Made by a program: the position numbers and the translations under genes. A stretch of 64,000 nucleotides of DNA from Xestospongia muta (Eukaryota; Porifera; Demospongiae; Haplosclerida; Petrosiidae): assembly GCA_963693285.1 (NCBI GenBank), contig OY848924.1, positions 5,787,842 to 5,851,841 on the forward strand, written 5' to 3'. The notes below the pieces were generated by a model. The model saw only the letters and a list, made by a program, of their open reading frames with translations. It made no database searches and was not told the origin of the DNA. Below, one piece after another: positions 1 to 10,870 of this stretch. The number at the start of each line of letters is the position of its first letter. Position 1 is the first letter of the stretch.

Positions 1-19
1 TTTTGATCTATTGTATTAG

Positions 20-774
20 GGAATGACTATTGACGATATCCCACATGAAGTAATAGTTGATTGTGCCCAATTGGTGAAAGCTAATAGCATACAAGGTACT
101 AGTCAATAATAGACTGATTTAATTGATTGGATCTCCAGGCAGTAAGACCAATAACATCATTGTTATTTATACTCCATTTCCAAACCTCAAAAAGACTGGA
201 TCAATGGATGTGGGACAAGTTAGCTTTCATGATAGAAAACAGGTTGGTAATTGTGTTGTTAGTTGAGAAAACAATCAATGTTTAGATAAATGACTTTTCA
301 AGGTGAAGTCGATTGTATTAGAGAAAAAAGACAATGATATATTGCGACGATTGAACAAAACAAAGGAAGAAAGGCAGCCTGATCTACGAGCTGAGAAAGA
401 AGAAAGAGACAGAGCAGAACGACAAGAACAAAGAAAAAGACAACAATAGGAGGTATTTTATTAATTTGTATGACAATAGCTAGTCTAATATCTATTGTTT
501 AGAGACGAAGGGAAAAAGAAGAAATAGAAGCTAAATGAAAGGAAGAGGAAGTTAGGTTTGTAAAACACTGAATGGATGGATAATGGTGTAAATATACAAA
601 GAATGGATTAATGTTTCTCATAGGACATACAAGTCAGTTATGGTTGAAGAAAACATGAAGACGAACAATGTATTGACTTACAGACATATTTGTGTGTGTG
701 TTTCAGTTTATTCTCTCTTCTTATAGTTTGATGAAGACTTTGATTATAAAGCATATGAAGATGATTTTATGTAA
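20..774 (+). pseudogene. CCDC25: CCDC25 copy A, 3' part (5' end outside window), two stops
   Basis: Exons 5-10 of a CCDC25-like gene: 20-95, 139-242, 303-452, 503-555, 624-669, 727-774, with the final codons reading [15 protein letters not shown] then TAA. CCDC25 has an NFACT-R/DUF814-type N-terminal domain followed by a charged coiled coil; the human protein is about 208 aa and has been described as a DNA-binding membrane protein. Here the reading frame is broken by TAG at 447-449 (GAG in copy C) and TGA at 536-538 (CGA in copy C). The last base of exon 9 is T where copy C has G, weakening the donor. The first four exons lie upstream of the window. Both stops are shared with copy B, so they predate the split of A and B. 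I call it a pseudogene. A truncated protein lacking the C-terminal quarter could still be made. Confidence 0.85.
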
Positions 775-1566
775 ATTATATAAATATTTTAAATCATAAT
801 GGACTAGTTCTAATGTTACCACTTCAATCAAAAATTGACATCTCATTCTATTTTTAGCCATAAAAATGACAGGTGCTTATGTTAAGTTACCTATAGGAGT
901 ATCTATATCTTTCATGACTACTGGTCACATGACCTGTGTCAACTCAGTTGAATGCATGTTGCACTTTCTTAGTGTATTGGAGATATCTGACTCAAAGACA
1001 CTTGTCATATACTGCTAGCATAGAATGGACTCTTCAATATTTTAACATCTAGGAAGCATTGGAGATTAGGTTATAATAAGAGTATTGCACTATATTATAT
1101 AAAGAACCTTGAGTTGACCCTGTAAGTGAGCCTGAGCCATTTGTATAATCAATCAACATTTATCACAGAGTTTTTCCAATTTAAGATTTCATAGATTGTA
1201 AATGATTTATATGTAACCCTCTTGTTTCCCCTCCTACATGTCCCATCGTGTACTAAAGTTATTCATTACTTTGTATTGATAACATGAGATAATGTACTAT
1301 AGTGAAAGTTGATGGTTTGTATAAATTCACAACCAGAATATCTACACATGTAGTTAAACATACCATTCATTATTGTAACACTGTAGATAAGAGATATAAA
1401 GAAATCCCTTATATGAGGTAGTCTAAACTACACACACTATATTATTATTAAGAGAGCACAGAACAAAATTGCTCACAACAAATTCTTTGTAGACATCAGC
1501 TTTGACTGGTTCTGACTTGTATGATACATGTAGCTATGTAGTATTATAACTATAATCATTTAAGGA

Positions 1567-1571
<5 letters not shown>

Positions 1572-1597
<26 letters not shown>
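1572..1597. repeat. (GA)n microsatellite
   Basis: An uninterrupted GA dinucleotide run, repeated at 6008-6033 in the next tandem unit. The 60-aa ORFs on both strands that cross it are artefacts of the repeat. Confidence 0.95.
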
Positions 1598-2476
1598 AAC
1601 TTATAATTCCAGGACCTCTAGACAACTCAAAATAAAAATCCCATATGAAAGTTATTATATACCCTATTTTGGTACAACTCTCATATCTAAGGTTGCTGTA
1701 CTCATTAAGAGAACAGGATTCAGGATAGTGACAGTCAAGCATAGATGTTAAAATGACACAGGGGTATCTACCTGTAATTGGGGTGCATTGTTTTGTGAAC
1801 AGCCCACTCCACCCACTAACTTAATTGAGTTAAATCATCTGACTTGATTTGCCTATAGAGAGAAGTATCATCAAACCCTTCAGGTTTTCTTCATGGCTAT
1901 ATATATATACATCTCCTGGTCATGATTTAAGTATTTACAAGATATACATGTGTACATTAGTGCACTGACTGTGTTCATGTGTTAATGGTGTCACAGAATA
2001 AAGTATAGTCCTTAGTAGCAATGATGAACTATATATAATCACTACTGCTGGTTAAAACATTCAAGGTTATAAAATGCAGTTCACACTGCAAGCCCATAGA
2101 AGCCACTATGGGTGCATTGATTAAAACTATACTAAGTTATTTATTGCTGGCAGCTGTGTTGGTACATTAGCACTACTTTTAACATAAAATGGATGGAAGG
2201 ACTTAAGTAGACTAGATGCAAACAATAATGGGTATGTAGGTAGGTAGGATACCTAAACTGACATACTTTATACCACTTCATATTTACATTAAGACACTTG
2301 TCTTCAGCCTCCTTTCTAAACTGGGTCAAGTCCACATTAAAATTGCAATAAACTGTACATTTATCGTTATTTCTAACTAGATCTACAAAATAGTTTAGAA
2401 TGATAATTGTAGCGTAAACAGGGTAGAATACATAATAATTATTACAATAAAATTAGTAAGTCTTAACCATAATTTT

Positions 2477-2503
2477 GGCGGAGCCTTGTGAGAAGGCTCC
2501 GCC
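2477..2503. promoter_or_regulatory. GC-rich hairpin upstream of CCDC25 start
   Basis: GGCGGAGCCTT, a five-base loop, then AAGGCTCCGCC: an 11-bp perfect inverted repeat ending 18 bases before the ATG at 2522. The same hairpin lies at 6913-6939 before copy C. It is unusually G+C-rich for this window. It could be a 5' UTR stem, a promoter element, or the end of an old insertion; the sequence alone does not decide. Confidence 0.5.
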
Positions 2504-2521
2504 CTACAGTGTGTAGGAAAG

Positions 2522-5210
2522 ATGGTGTTCTATTTCTTGACAAGAGGTATGTACTGTATACTTATTACTGAGGTCATTACACAATATTTTATTCGTCTGT
2601 GTAGTTTCTACACCTCCTATGATTATATATATGGGTGCAGATAAACATGAAAGTAAGTTCATTAATGTGTTAGACTGTTAATCAATTGGTACACTGAAGA
2701 TTAATTTTCATTAACAATGTTTTATGTAATGTTGGCAAGCCATGAATACGGTAGATTGGTAAACATTTGTGTTACAAAAGTTTCATATAAAAAATTAACA
2801 TGTTAAAAAAGTTTCGGGCACAAGTGGTGCATTTGAAAATTTATTAACCCCTAAATTTTGCAACATGCAACACGTTGAGCATTATAGATTATTTTATCAT
2901 TTGGTCGAGCAATTGCCTCTCACTGTATGGAGGATGATAGAACCTTTTGAATCATCCTTAAGTTTCAGATATCTCAAAAGAGCCATCTTAGTTATCTATA
3001 CTCTCTAAGCTTTAAACACTTCCTAGTAACACCAGCATGTAACACATCCACTAAATACTATAGATATTTCAATGTGTAATAATGTTAGTGTGTTTAATTG
3101 CTGTACATCATTCAACGTTTGAACTTTTTTAGCGATGAAATTTTCCTGATCTATGATAAAATATTGTTACAATGGACAAACTAAAACTGTCGGGCTTTAA
3201 AAAGAAATACATAACAATTTTTGTTGAATATTAATAATTATGATAGTATTCTAATTTGCTATGGAAATAGAATGTTTCATTTCATAATATTCAAACTATT
3301 TCTTTTAGCACGAAATATTTATTTCTTTATTTACTTATTACCATTTATTTTATAACAGATGAAGAACTTCTTAAGTGGGGATTTCCAGAGGATGTTTGGT
3401 ACGTTACTTTATTTGAGCTGAAATGGATATCAGTTTGATATCTGGATATCCTGTAATAAAGAATACCTGGAAATCTGGATAATTAGGACCACCCATAAAA
3501 TTAATATATTTATGCAAACCCTTTTCAAAAATGAAAAGCACTGAAAATGAAAAGTTTCTGTAGTGTGTTTACAGTTGCTATGTTACAATTGCATGAGAAC
3601 TTACAAAATACTTAGAACAAAATAGACAAGATTGTATTAAGACTACTTTATGCAAACAATGCAGGTGGTAGATGTATGGCAAGTGCCATTCCAACTGTAC
3701 ATGTAATGGGTGTGGCATTGACAGCTATAGTTAAATGGTTGCTTTTTAAGATTGTTTCTTTGCTAACTTGTGTATTTTGTAGACTTAGTGTAGCGTTTGT
3801 AACTTTTGCTGTATCAGTAGTCTCATGACAGCAATAGCTTCTAGATATATCAATTTATCATTACTAGCAAAGAAGGCTATCAAGGTAAGTAAAATTTGCC
3901 ATAATGTCAAAAAGAAAATACATTTATGAAAATGTCCACATTGAAATTGTAGATAATTGTATAGTAGTTTTATTAGAGCAAACACTTGTTCTGTGCCTGT
4001 GCTTTTGAAAAGACTTTACTACTTTTCAGGCTTTGTCATCTATTGAAAGCCTTTTATCTAGAATGACTTGATAATACTTAACTTTTGCCGTTTCTCTGTC
4101 AAGTTTTATGGCTGTAACACTGTTGTCACCAAGTTAGAGCAATTCAATGTTTGTCTCATATGAGTCCAATACCAGGTGTCCATAGCCTACTTTGTGAGGC
4201 TATGGGCTCCTACTATTACTTACCTCTGTTAATATAGTAATACCTGTATTTTATAGCAAGCTTGTACTATATCTCTAAACCAACCACACACACATATATA
4301 TTATCTTTATTAGGTTTCATGTCGATGATATGTCTTCTGCTCATGTCTATCTTAGACCTCCAAGAGTACGTCAATGTTGAGTTCCATTCTAATAGCTACC
4401 ATTTATCAGTCAATTTTATTATTTTTTCACTGACTGTTTTGATCTATTGTATTAGGGAATGACTATTGACGATATCCCACATGAAGTAATAGTTGATTGT
4501 GCCCAATTGGTGAAAGCTAATAGCATACAAGGTACTAGTCAATAATAGACTGATTTAATTGATTGGATCTCCAGGCAGTAAGACCAATAACATCATTGTT
4601 ATTTATACTCCATTTCCAAACCTCAAAAAGACTGGATCAATGGATGTGGGACAAGTTAGCTTTCATGATAGAAAACAGGTTGGTAATTGTGTTGTTAGTT
4701 GAGAAAACAATCAATGTTTAGATAAATGACTTTTCAAGGTGAAGTCGATTGTATTAGAGAAAAAAGACAATGATATATTGCGACGATTGAACAAAACAAA
4801 GGAAGAAAGGCAGCCTGATCTACGAGCTGAGAAAGAAGAAAGAGACAGAGCAGAACGACAAGAACAAAGAAAAAGACAACAATAGGAGGTATTTTATTAA
4901 TTTGTATGACAATAGCTAGTCTAATATCTATTGTTTAGAGACGAAGGGAAAAAGAAGAAATAGAAGCTAAATGAAAGGAAGAGGAAGTTAGGTTTGTAAA
5001 ACACTGAATGGATGGATAATGGTGTAAATATACAAAGAATGGATTAATGTTTCTCATAGGACATACAAGTCAGTTATGGTTGAAGAAAACATGAAGACGA
5101 ACAATGTATTGACTTACAGACATATTTGTGTGTGTGTTTCAGTTTATTCTCTCTTCTTATAGTTTGATGAAGACTTTGATTATAAAGCATATGAAGATGA
5201 TTTTATGTAA
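2522..5210 (+). pseudogene. CCDC25: CCDC25 copy B, all ten exons, two premature stops
   Basis: Ten exons with consistent phases: 2522-2546, 2605-2652, 3359-3398, 4314-4365, 4456-4531, 4575-4678, 4739-4888, 4939-4991, 5060-5105, 5163-5210. The start MVFYF and later segments such as [39 protein letters not shown] and MDVGQVSFH match the CCDC25 family along its length. Exon 7 contains TAG at 4883-4885 and exon 8 contains TGA at 4972-4974, both exactly as in copy A. The exon-9 donor has T instead of G at the last exon base. Translation would stop near residue 162 of an expected 213, removing the end of the coiled coil and the acidic tail. I infer a pseudogene, though the N-terminal domain is still open. 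Confidence 0.88.
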
Positions 5211-6002
5211 ATTATATAAATATTTTAAATCATAATGGACTAGTTCTAATGTTACCACTTCAATCAAAAATTGACATCTCATTCTATTTTTAGCCATAAA
5301 AATGACAGGTGCTTATGTTAAGTTACCTATAGGAGTATCTATATCTTTCATGACTACTGGTCACATGACCTGTGTCAACTCAGTTGAATGCATGTTGCAC
5401 TTTCTTAGTGTATTGGAGATATCTGACTCAAAGACACTTGTCATATACTGCTAGCATAGAATGGACTCTTCAATATTTTAACATCTAGGAAGCATTGGAG
5501 ATTAGGTTATAATAAGAGTATTGCACTATATTATATAAAGAACCTTGAGTTGACCCTGTAAGTGAGCCTGAGCCATTTGTATAATCAATCAACATTTATC
5601 ACAGAGTTTTTCCAATTTAAGATTTCATAGATTGTAAATGATTTATATGTAACCCTCTTGTTTCCCCTCCTACATGTCCCATCGTGTACTAAAGTTATTC
5701 ATTACTTTGTATTGATAACATGAGATAATGTACTATAGTGAAAGTTGATGGTTTGTATAAATTCACAACCAGAATATCTACACATGTAGTTAAACATACC
5801 ATTCATTATTGTAACACTGTAGATAAGAGATATAAAGAAATCCCTTATATGAGGTAGTCTAAACTACACACACTATATTATTATTAAGAGAGCACAGAAC
5901 AAAATTGCTCACAACAAATTCTTTGTAGACATCAGCTTTGACTGGTTCTGACTTGTATGATACATGTAGCTATGTAGTATTATAACTATAATCATTTAAG
6001 GA

Positions 6003-6033
<31 letters not shown>

Positions 6034-6957
6034 AACTTATAATTCCAGGACCTCTAGACAACTCAAAATAAAAATCCCATATGAAAGTTATTATATACCC
6101 TATTTTGGTACAACTCTCATATCTAAGGTTGCTGTACTCATTAAGAGAACAGGATTCAGGATAGTGACAGTCAAGCATAGATGTTAAAATGACACAGGGG
6201 TATCTACCTGTAATTGGGGTGCATTGTTTTGTGAACAGCCCACTCCACCCACTAACTTAATTGAGTTAAATCATCTGACTTGATTTGCCTATAGAGAGAA
6301 GTATCATCAAACCCTTCAGGTTTTCTTCATGGCTATATATATATACATCTCCTGGTCATGATTTAAGTATTTACAAGATATACATGTGTACATTAGTGCA
6401 CTGACTGTGTTCATGTGTTAATGGTGTCACAGAATAAAGTATAGTCCTTAGTAGCAATGATGAACTATATATAATCACTACTGCTGGTTAAAACATTCAA
6501 GGTTATAAAATGCAGTTCACACTGCAAGCCCATAGAAGCCACTATGGGTGCATTGATTAAAACTATACTAAGTTATTTATTGCTGGCAGCTGTGTTGGTA
6601 CATTAGCACTACTTTTAACATAAAATGGATGGAAGGACTTAAGTAGACTAGATGCAAACAATAATGGGTATGTAGGTAGGTAGGATACCTAAACTGACAT
6701 ACTTTATACCACTTCATATTTACATTAAGACACTTGTCTTCAGCCTCCTTTCTAAACTGGGTCAAGTCCACATTAAAATTGCAATAAACTGTACATTTAT
6801 CGTTATTTCTAACTAGATCTACAAAATAGTTTAGAATGATAATTGTAGCGTAAACAGGGTAGAATACATAATAATTATTACAATAAAATTAGTAAGTCTT
6901 AACCATAATTTTGGCGGAGCCTTGTGAGAAGGCTCCGCCCTACAGTGTGTAGGAAAG
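5211..6957. other. Spacer between CCDC25 copies B and C
   Basis: Repeats the 775-2521 spacer essentially base for base, including the (GA)n tract at 6008-6033 and the hairpin at 6913-6939. No gene seen. Confidence 0.7.
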
Positions 6958-9646
6958 ATGGTGTTCTATTTCTTGACAAGAGGTATGTACTGTATACTTA
7001 TTACTGAGGTCATTACACAATATTTTATTCGTCTGTGTAGTTTCTACACCTCCTATGATTATATATATGGGTGCAGATAAACATGAAAGTAAGTTCACTA
7101 ATGTGTTAGACTGTTAACCAATTGGTACACTGAAGATTAATTTTCATTAACAATGTTTTATGTAATGTTGGCAAGCCATGAATACGGTAGATTGGTAAAC
7201 ATTTGTGTTACAAAAGTTTCATGTAAAAAATTAACATGTTAAAAAAGTTTCGGACACAAGTGGTGCATTTGAAAATTTATTAACCCCTAAATTTTGCAAC
7301 ATGCAACACGTTGAGCACTATAGATTATTTTATCATTTGGTCGAGCAATTGCCTGTCACTGTATGGAGGATGATAGAACCTTTTGAATCATCCTTAAGTT
7401 TCAGATATCCCAAAAGAGCCATCTTAGTTATCTATACTCTCTAAGCTTTAAACACTTCCTAGTAACACCACCATGTAACACATCCACTAAATACTGTAGA
7501 TATTTGTAATAATGTTAGTATGTTTAATTTTTGTACATCGTTCAACGTTTGAACTTTTTTTAGCGATAAAATTTTCCTGATCTATGATAAAATATTGTTA
7601 CAATGGACAAACTAAAACTGTTGGGCTTTAAAAAGAAATACATGACAATTTTTGTTGAATATTAATAATTATGATAGTATTCTAATTTGTTATGGAAATA
7701 GCATGTTTCATTTCATAATATTCAAACTATTTCTTTTAGCACGAAATATTTATTTCTTTATTTATTTATTACCATTTATTTTATAACAGATGAAGAACTT
7801 CTTAAGTGGGGATTTCCAGAGGATGTTTGGTACGTTACTTTATTTGAGCTGAAATGGATATCAGTTTGATATCTGGATATCCTGTAATAAAGAATACCTG
7901 GAAATCTGGATAATTAGGACCACCCACAAAATTAATATATTTATGCAAATCCTTTTCAAAAATGAAAAGCACTGAAAATGAAAAGTTTCTGTAGTGTGTT
8001 TACAGTTGCTATGCTACAATTGCGCGAGAACTTACAAAATACTTAGAATAAAATAGACAAGATTGTATGAAGACTACTTTATGCAAACAATGCAGGTGGC
8101 AGATGTATGGCAACTGCCATTCCAACTGTACATGTAATGGGTGTGGCATTGACAGCTATAGTTAAATAGTAGCTTTTTAAGATTGTTTCTTTGCTAACTT
8201 GTGTATTTTGTAGACTTAGTGTAGCGTTTGTAACTTTTGCTGTATCAGTAGTCTCACAACAGCAATAGCTTCTAGATATATCAACTTATCATTACTAGCA
8301 AAGAAGGCTATCAAGGTAAGTAAAATTTGCCATAATGTCAAAAAGAAAATACATTTATGAAAATGTCCACATTGAAATTGTAGATAATTGTATAGTAGTT
8401 TTATTAGAGCAAACACTTGTTCTGTGCCTGTGCTTTTGAAAAGACTTTACTACTTTTCAGGCTTTGTCATCTATTGAAAGCCTTTTATCTAGAATGACTT
8501 GATAATACTTAACTTTTGCCATTTCTCTGTCAAGTTTTATGGCTGTAACACTGTTGTCACCAAGTTAGAGCAATTCAATGTTTGTCTCATATGAGTCCAA
8601 TACCAGGTGTCCATAGCCTACTTTGTGAGGCTATGGGCTCCTACTATTACTTACCTCTGTTAATATAGTAATACAGTACCTGTATTTTATAGCAAGCTTG
8701 TACTATATCTCTAAACCAACCACACACACATATATATTATCTTTATTAGGTTTCATGTCGATGATATGTCTTCTGCTCATGTCTATCTTAGACCTCCAAG
8801 AGTACGTCAATGTTGAGTTCCATTCTAATAGCTACCATTTATCAGTCAATTTTATTATTTTTTCACTGACTGTTTTGATCTATTGTATTAGGGAATGGCT
8901 ATTGACAATATCCCACATGAAGTAATAGTTGATTGTGCCCAATTGGTGAAAGCTAATAGCATACAAGGTACTAGTCAATAATAGACTGATTTAATTGATT
9001 GGATCTCCAGGCAGTAAGACCAATAACATCATTGTTATTTATACTCCATTTCCAAACCTTAAAAAGACTGGATCAATGGATGTGGGACAAGTTAGCTTTC
9101 ACGATAGAAAACAGGTTGGTAATTGTGTGGTTAGTTGAGAAAACAATCAATGTTTAGATAAATGACTTTTCAAGGTGAAGTCGATTGTATTAGAGAAAAA
9201 AGACAATGATATATTGCGACGATTGAACAAAACAAAGGAAGAAAGGCAGCCTGATCTACGAGCTGAGAAAGAAGAAAGAGACAGAGCAGAACGACAAGAA
9301 CAAAGAAAAAGACAACAAGAGGAGGTATTTTATTAATTTATATGACAATAGCTAGTCTAATATCTATTGTTTAGAGACGAAGGGAAAAAGAAGAAATAGA
9401 AGCTAAACGAAAGGAAGAGGAAGTTAGGTTTGTAAAAGACTGAATGGATGGATAATGGTGTAAATATACAAAGAATGGATTAATGTTTCTCATAGGACAT
9501 ACAAGTCAGTTATGGTTGAAGAAAACATGAAGACGAACAAGGTATTGACTTACAGACATATTTGTGTGTGTGTTTCAGTTTATTCTCTCTTCTTATAGTT
9601 TGACGAAGACTTTGATTATAAAGCATATGAAGATGATTTTATGTAA
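6958..9646 (+). CDS. CCDC25: CCDC25-like protein, intact copy C
   Basis: Ten exons: 6958-6982, 7041-7088, 7790-7829, 8750-8801, 8892-8967, 9011-9114, 9175-9324, 9375-9427, 9496-9541, 9599-9646; total 642 bp, 213 aa, close to the 208 aa of human CCDC25. All introns start with GT and end with AG and phases match. The N-terminal half (about residues 1-115) is the NFACT-R/DUF814-type domain; about 116-190 is a highly charged K/E/R coiled coil; the tail [14 protein letters not shown] ends in the family's acidic D-x-F-M type. Where copies A and B have TAG and TGA, this copy has GAG and CGA, and exon 9 ends in AAG before the donor. No secretion signal is seen. Family members have been linked to extracellular DNA sensing and to a yeast homologue (JLP2); the role here is inferred only. 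Confidence 0.92.
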
Positions 9647-10870
9647 ATTATATCAATATTTTAAATCATAATGGACTAGTTCTAATGTTACCACTTCAAT
9701 CAAAAATTGACATTTCATTCTATTTTTAGCCATAAAAATGACAGGTGCTTGTGTTAAGTTACCTATAGGAGTATCTATATCTTTCATGACTACTGGTCAC
9801 ATGACCTGTGTCAACTCAGTTGAATGCATGTTGCACTTTCTTAGTGTATTGGAGATATCTGACTCAAAGACACTTCTCATATACTGCCAGCATAGAGTGG
9901 ACTCTTCAATATTTTAACATCTAGGAGATTTGGTTATAATAAGAGTATTGCACTATATTATATGAGTGCTGTTAACTAGACTGAGAGCAGGTTGAGGGGG
10001 GCAAACATATTACTGAAGGATCCAATATTGATATGTATTGGTGTAGGTGTGTTTATAAAATGTAAGTATAAGATGGAATAAAGATTGGTGAAACATTTGC
10101 ATTCGTGAAAGTTCAACGTTTGTAAATACACCAAAATAATTCCTTTCAGGGTTAGCAGGGGTGCTTCTTGGTGTAACTTGACTGATGATGTAATAACATG
10201 TCCTATGATGACATCACTATGTGTCATTTTATTATGATGTCATCATAGTCAAGAACCACCTGCTAGCAGCACTAAATTCCTTTGCAATTTGTTCTCGATC
10301 ACAAGAATTGGTTAATTGCTTGTTAATATATGTAGAGTAACATTCAGTTGTTAAATCTTTGTTTGGACATAGATGAGTGTAAATATCTAAGTAACCAATG
10401 TAGAACAGAAAATGACCATCTCTCATATGTGGATGTTATGGGTTCAAATGGTCTGTCATTCGTAGTATATGTACTAGAGTCAATTATTGGAATGCTCTGT
10501 ACCCCTTGAAAATATTGGGGGGACTCCAGCCCCCTCAGACTCCTTCCTTATGCCAATGTATTTTGTACTGTTACTATTGTACTAATGGAGTGTTATTTTT
10601 GACTTTAAAACTGATTAGATGTTGTTGTGCAAGGAAGAGTAAGAAAGACTAATTTGCTAGTTATATTTATTTTTTTTACCAGTTATGCATTAAATGTTTC
10701 TTTTATTTGGAGCAAATTGAAATGTTTCAATCATAGTTCCTTAATGTATAGACCAATTAGTAAACAATATCAACTATCATTGTTATTCAAAAAGTAAAAG
10801 CACAGAAAAATAGAGTACCAGCCAAAATTAGAAAAAAAACTAATATAAAACTAAAAAGACAAAATGAAAA
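9647..10870. other. Intergenic between CCDC25 copy C and LPCAT3 array
   Basis: The 4.4-kb repeat ends at about 9962. A MITE-like segment (about 10160-10260) follows, then a short stretch with mirror-like G and C runs at 10515-10545 resembling transposon termini seen elsewhere in the window. CCDC25 and the LPCAT3 array converge here (tail to tail). No gene seen; the short ORFs lack similarity to anything I recognise. Confidence 0.6.
10160..10260. mobile_element. MITE fragment, relative of the 48.3-kb element
   Basis: Begins GTGCTTCTTGGTGTAACTTG and ends AAGAACCACC, with an internal palindromic ATGATGTCATCAT-type core. The same ends occur at 48309-48487 and, partly, in reverse at 47795-47910. 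Flanks TTAGCAGG and CTAGCAGC could be a decayed 8-bp target duplication. Confidence 0.6.

Larger units (their letters stand above)
775..2521. other. Spacer between CCDC25 copies A and B
   Basis: No supported gene. It holds a (GA)n tract at 1572-1597 and, just before the next start codon, a GC-rich hairpin at 2477-2503. Short ORFs here have no coding character and are repeated only because the whole spacer is repeated at 5211-6957. Confidence 0.7.
1..9962. repeat. 4,436-bp tandem repeat, about 2.25 units, each with one CCDC25 gene
   Basis: The sequence starting at position 5 recurs at 4441 and again at 8877, giving an offset of 4,436 bp both times; the start codons at 2522 and 6958 show the same offset. 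Positions 1-2661 look identical to 4437-7097, whereas 2662-4300 and 7098-8740 differ at scattered single bases and short indels. The third unit matches only to about 9962, where it leaves the repeat just after a shared TATATTATAT. The window begins inside the first unit, so the array may extend further left. Confidence 0.95.

Noticed and set aside
1560..1751. 60-aa ORFs on both strands across the GA tract (also at 5996-6187)
   Set aside because: Simple-sequence translation (RERERE / SLSLSL) in a spacer, with no splice or family support.
3785..3985. 66-aa antisense ORF repeated at 8216-8416
   Set aside because: Lies in an intron of CCDC25 on the opposite strand; its repetition only reflects the tandem duplication.
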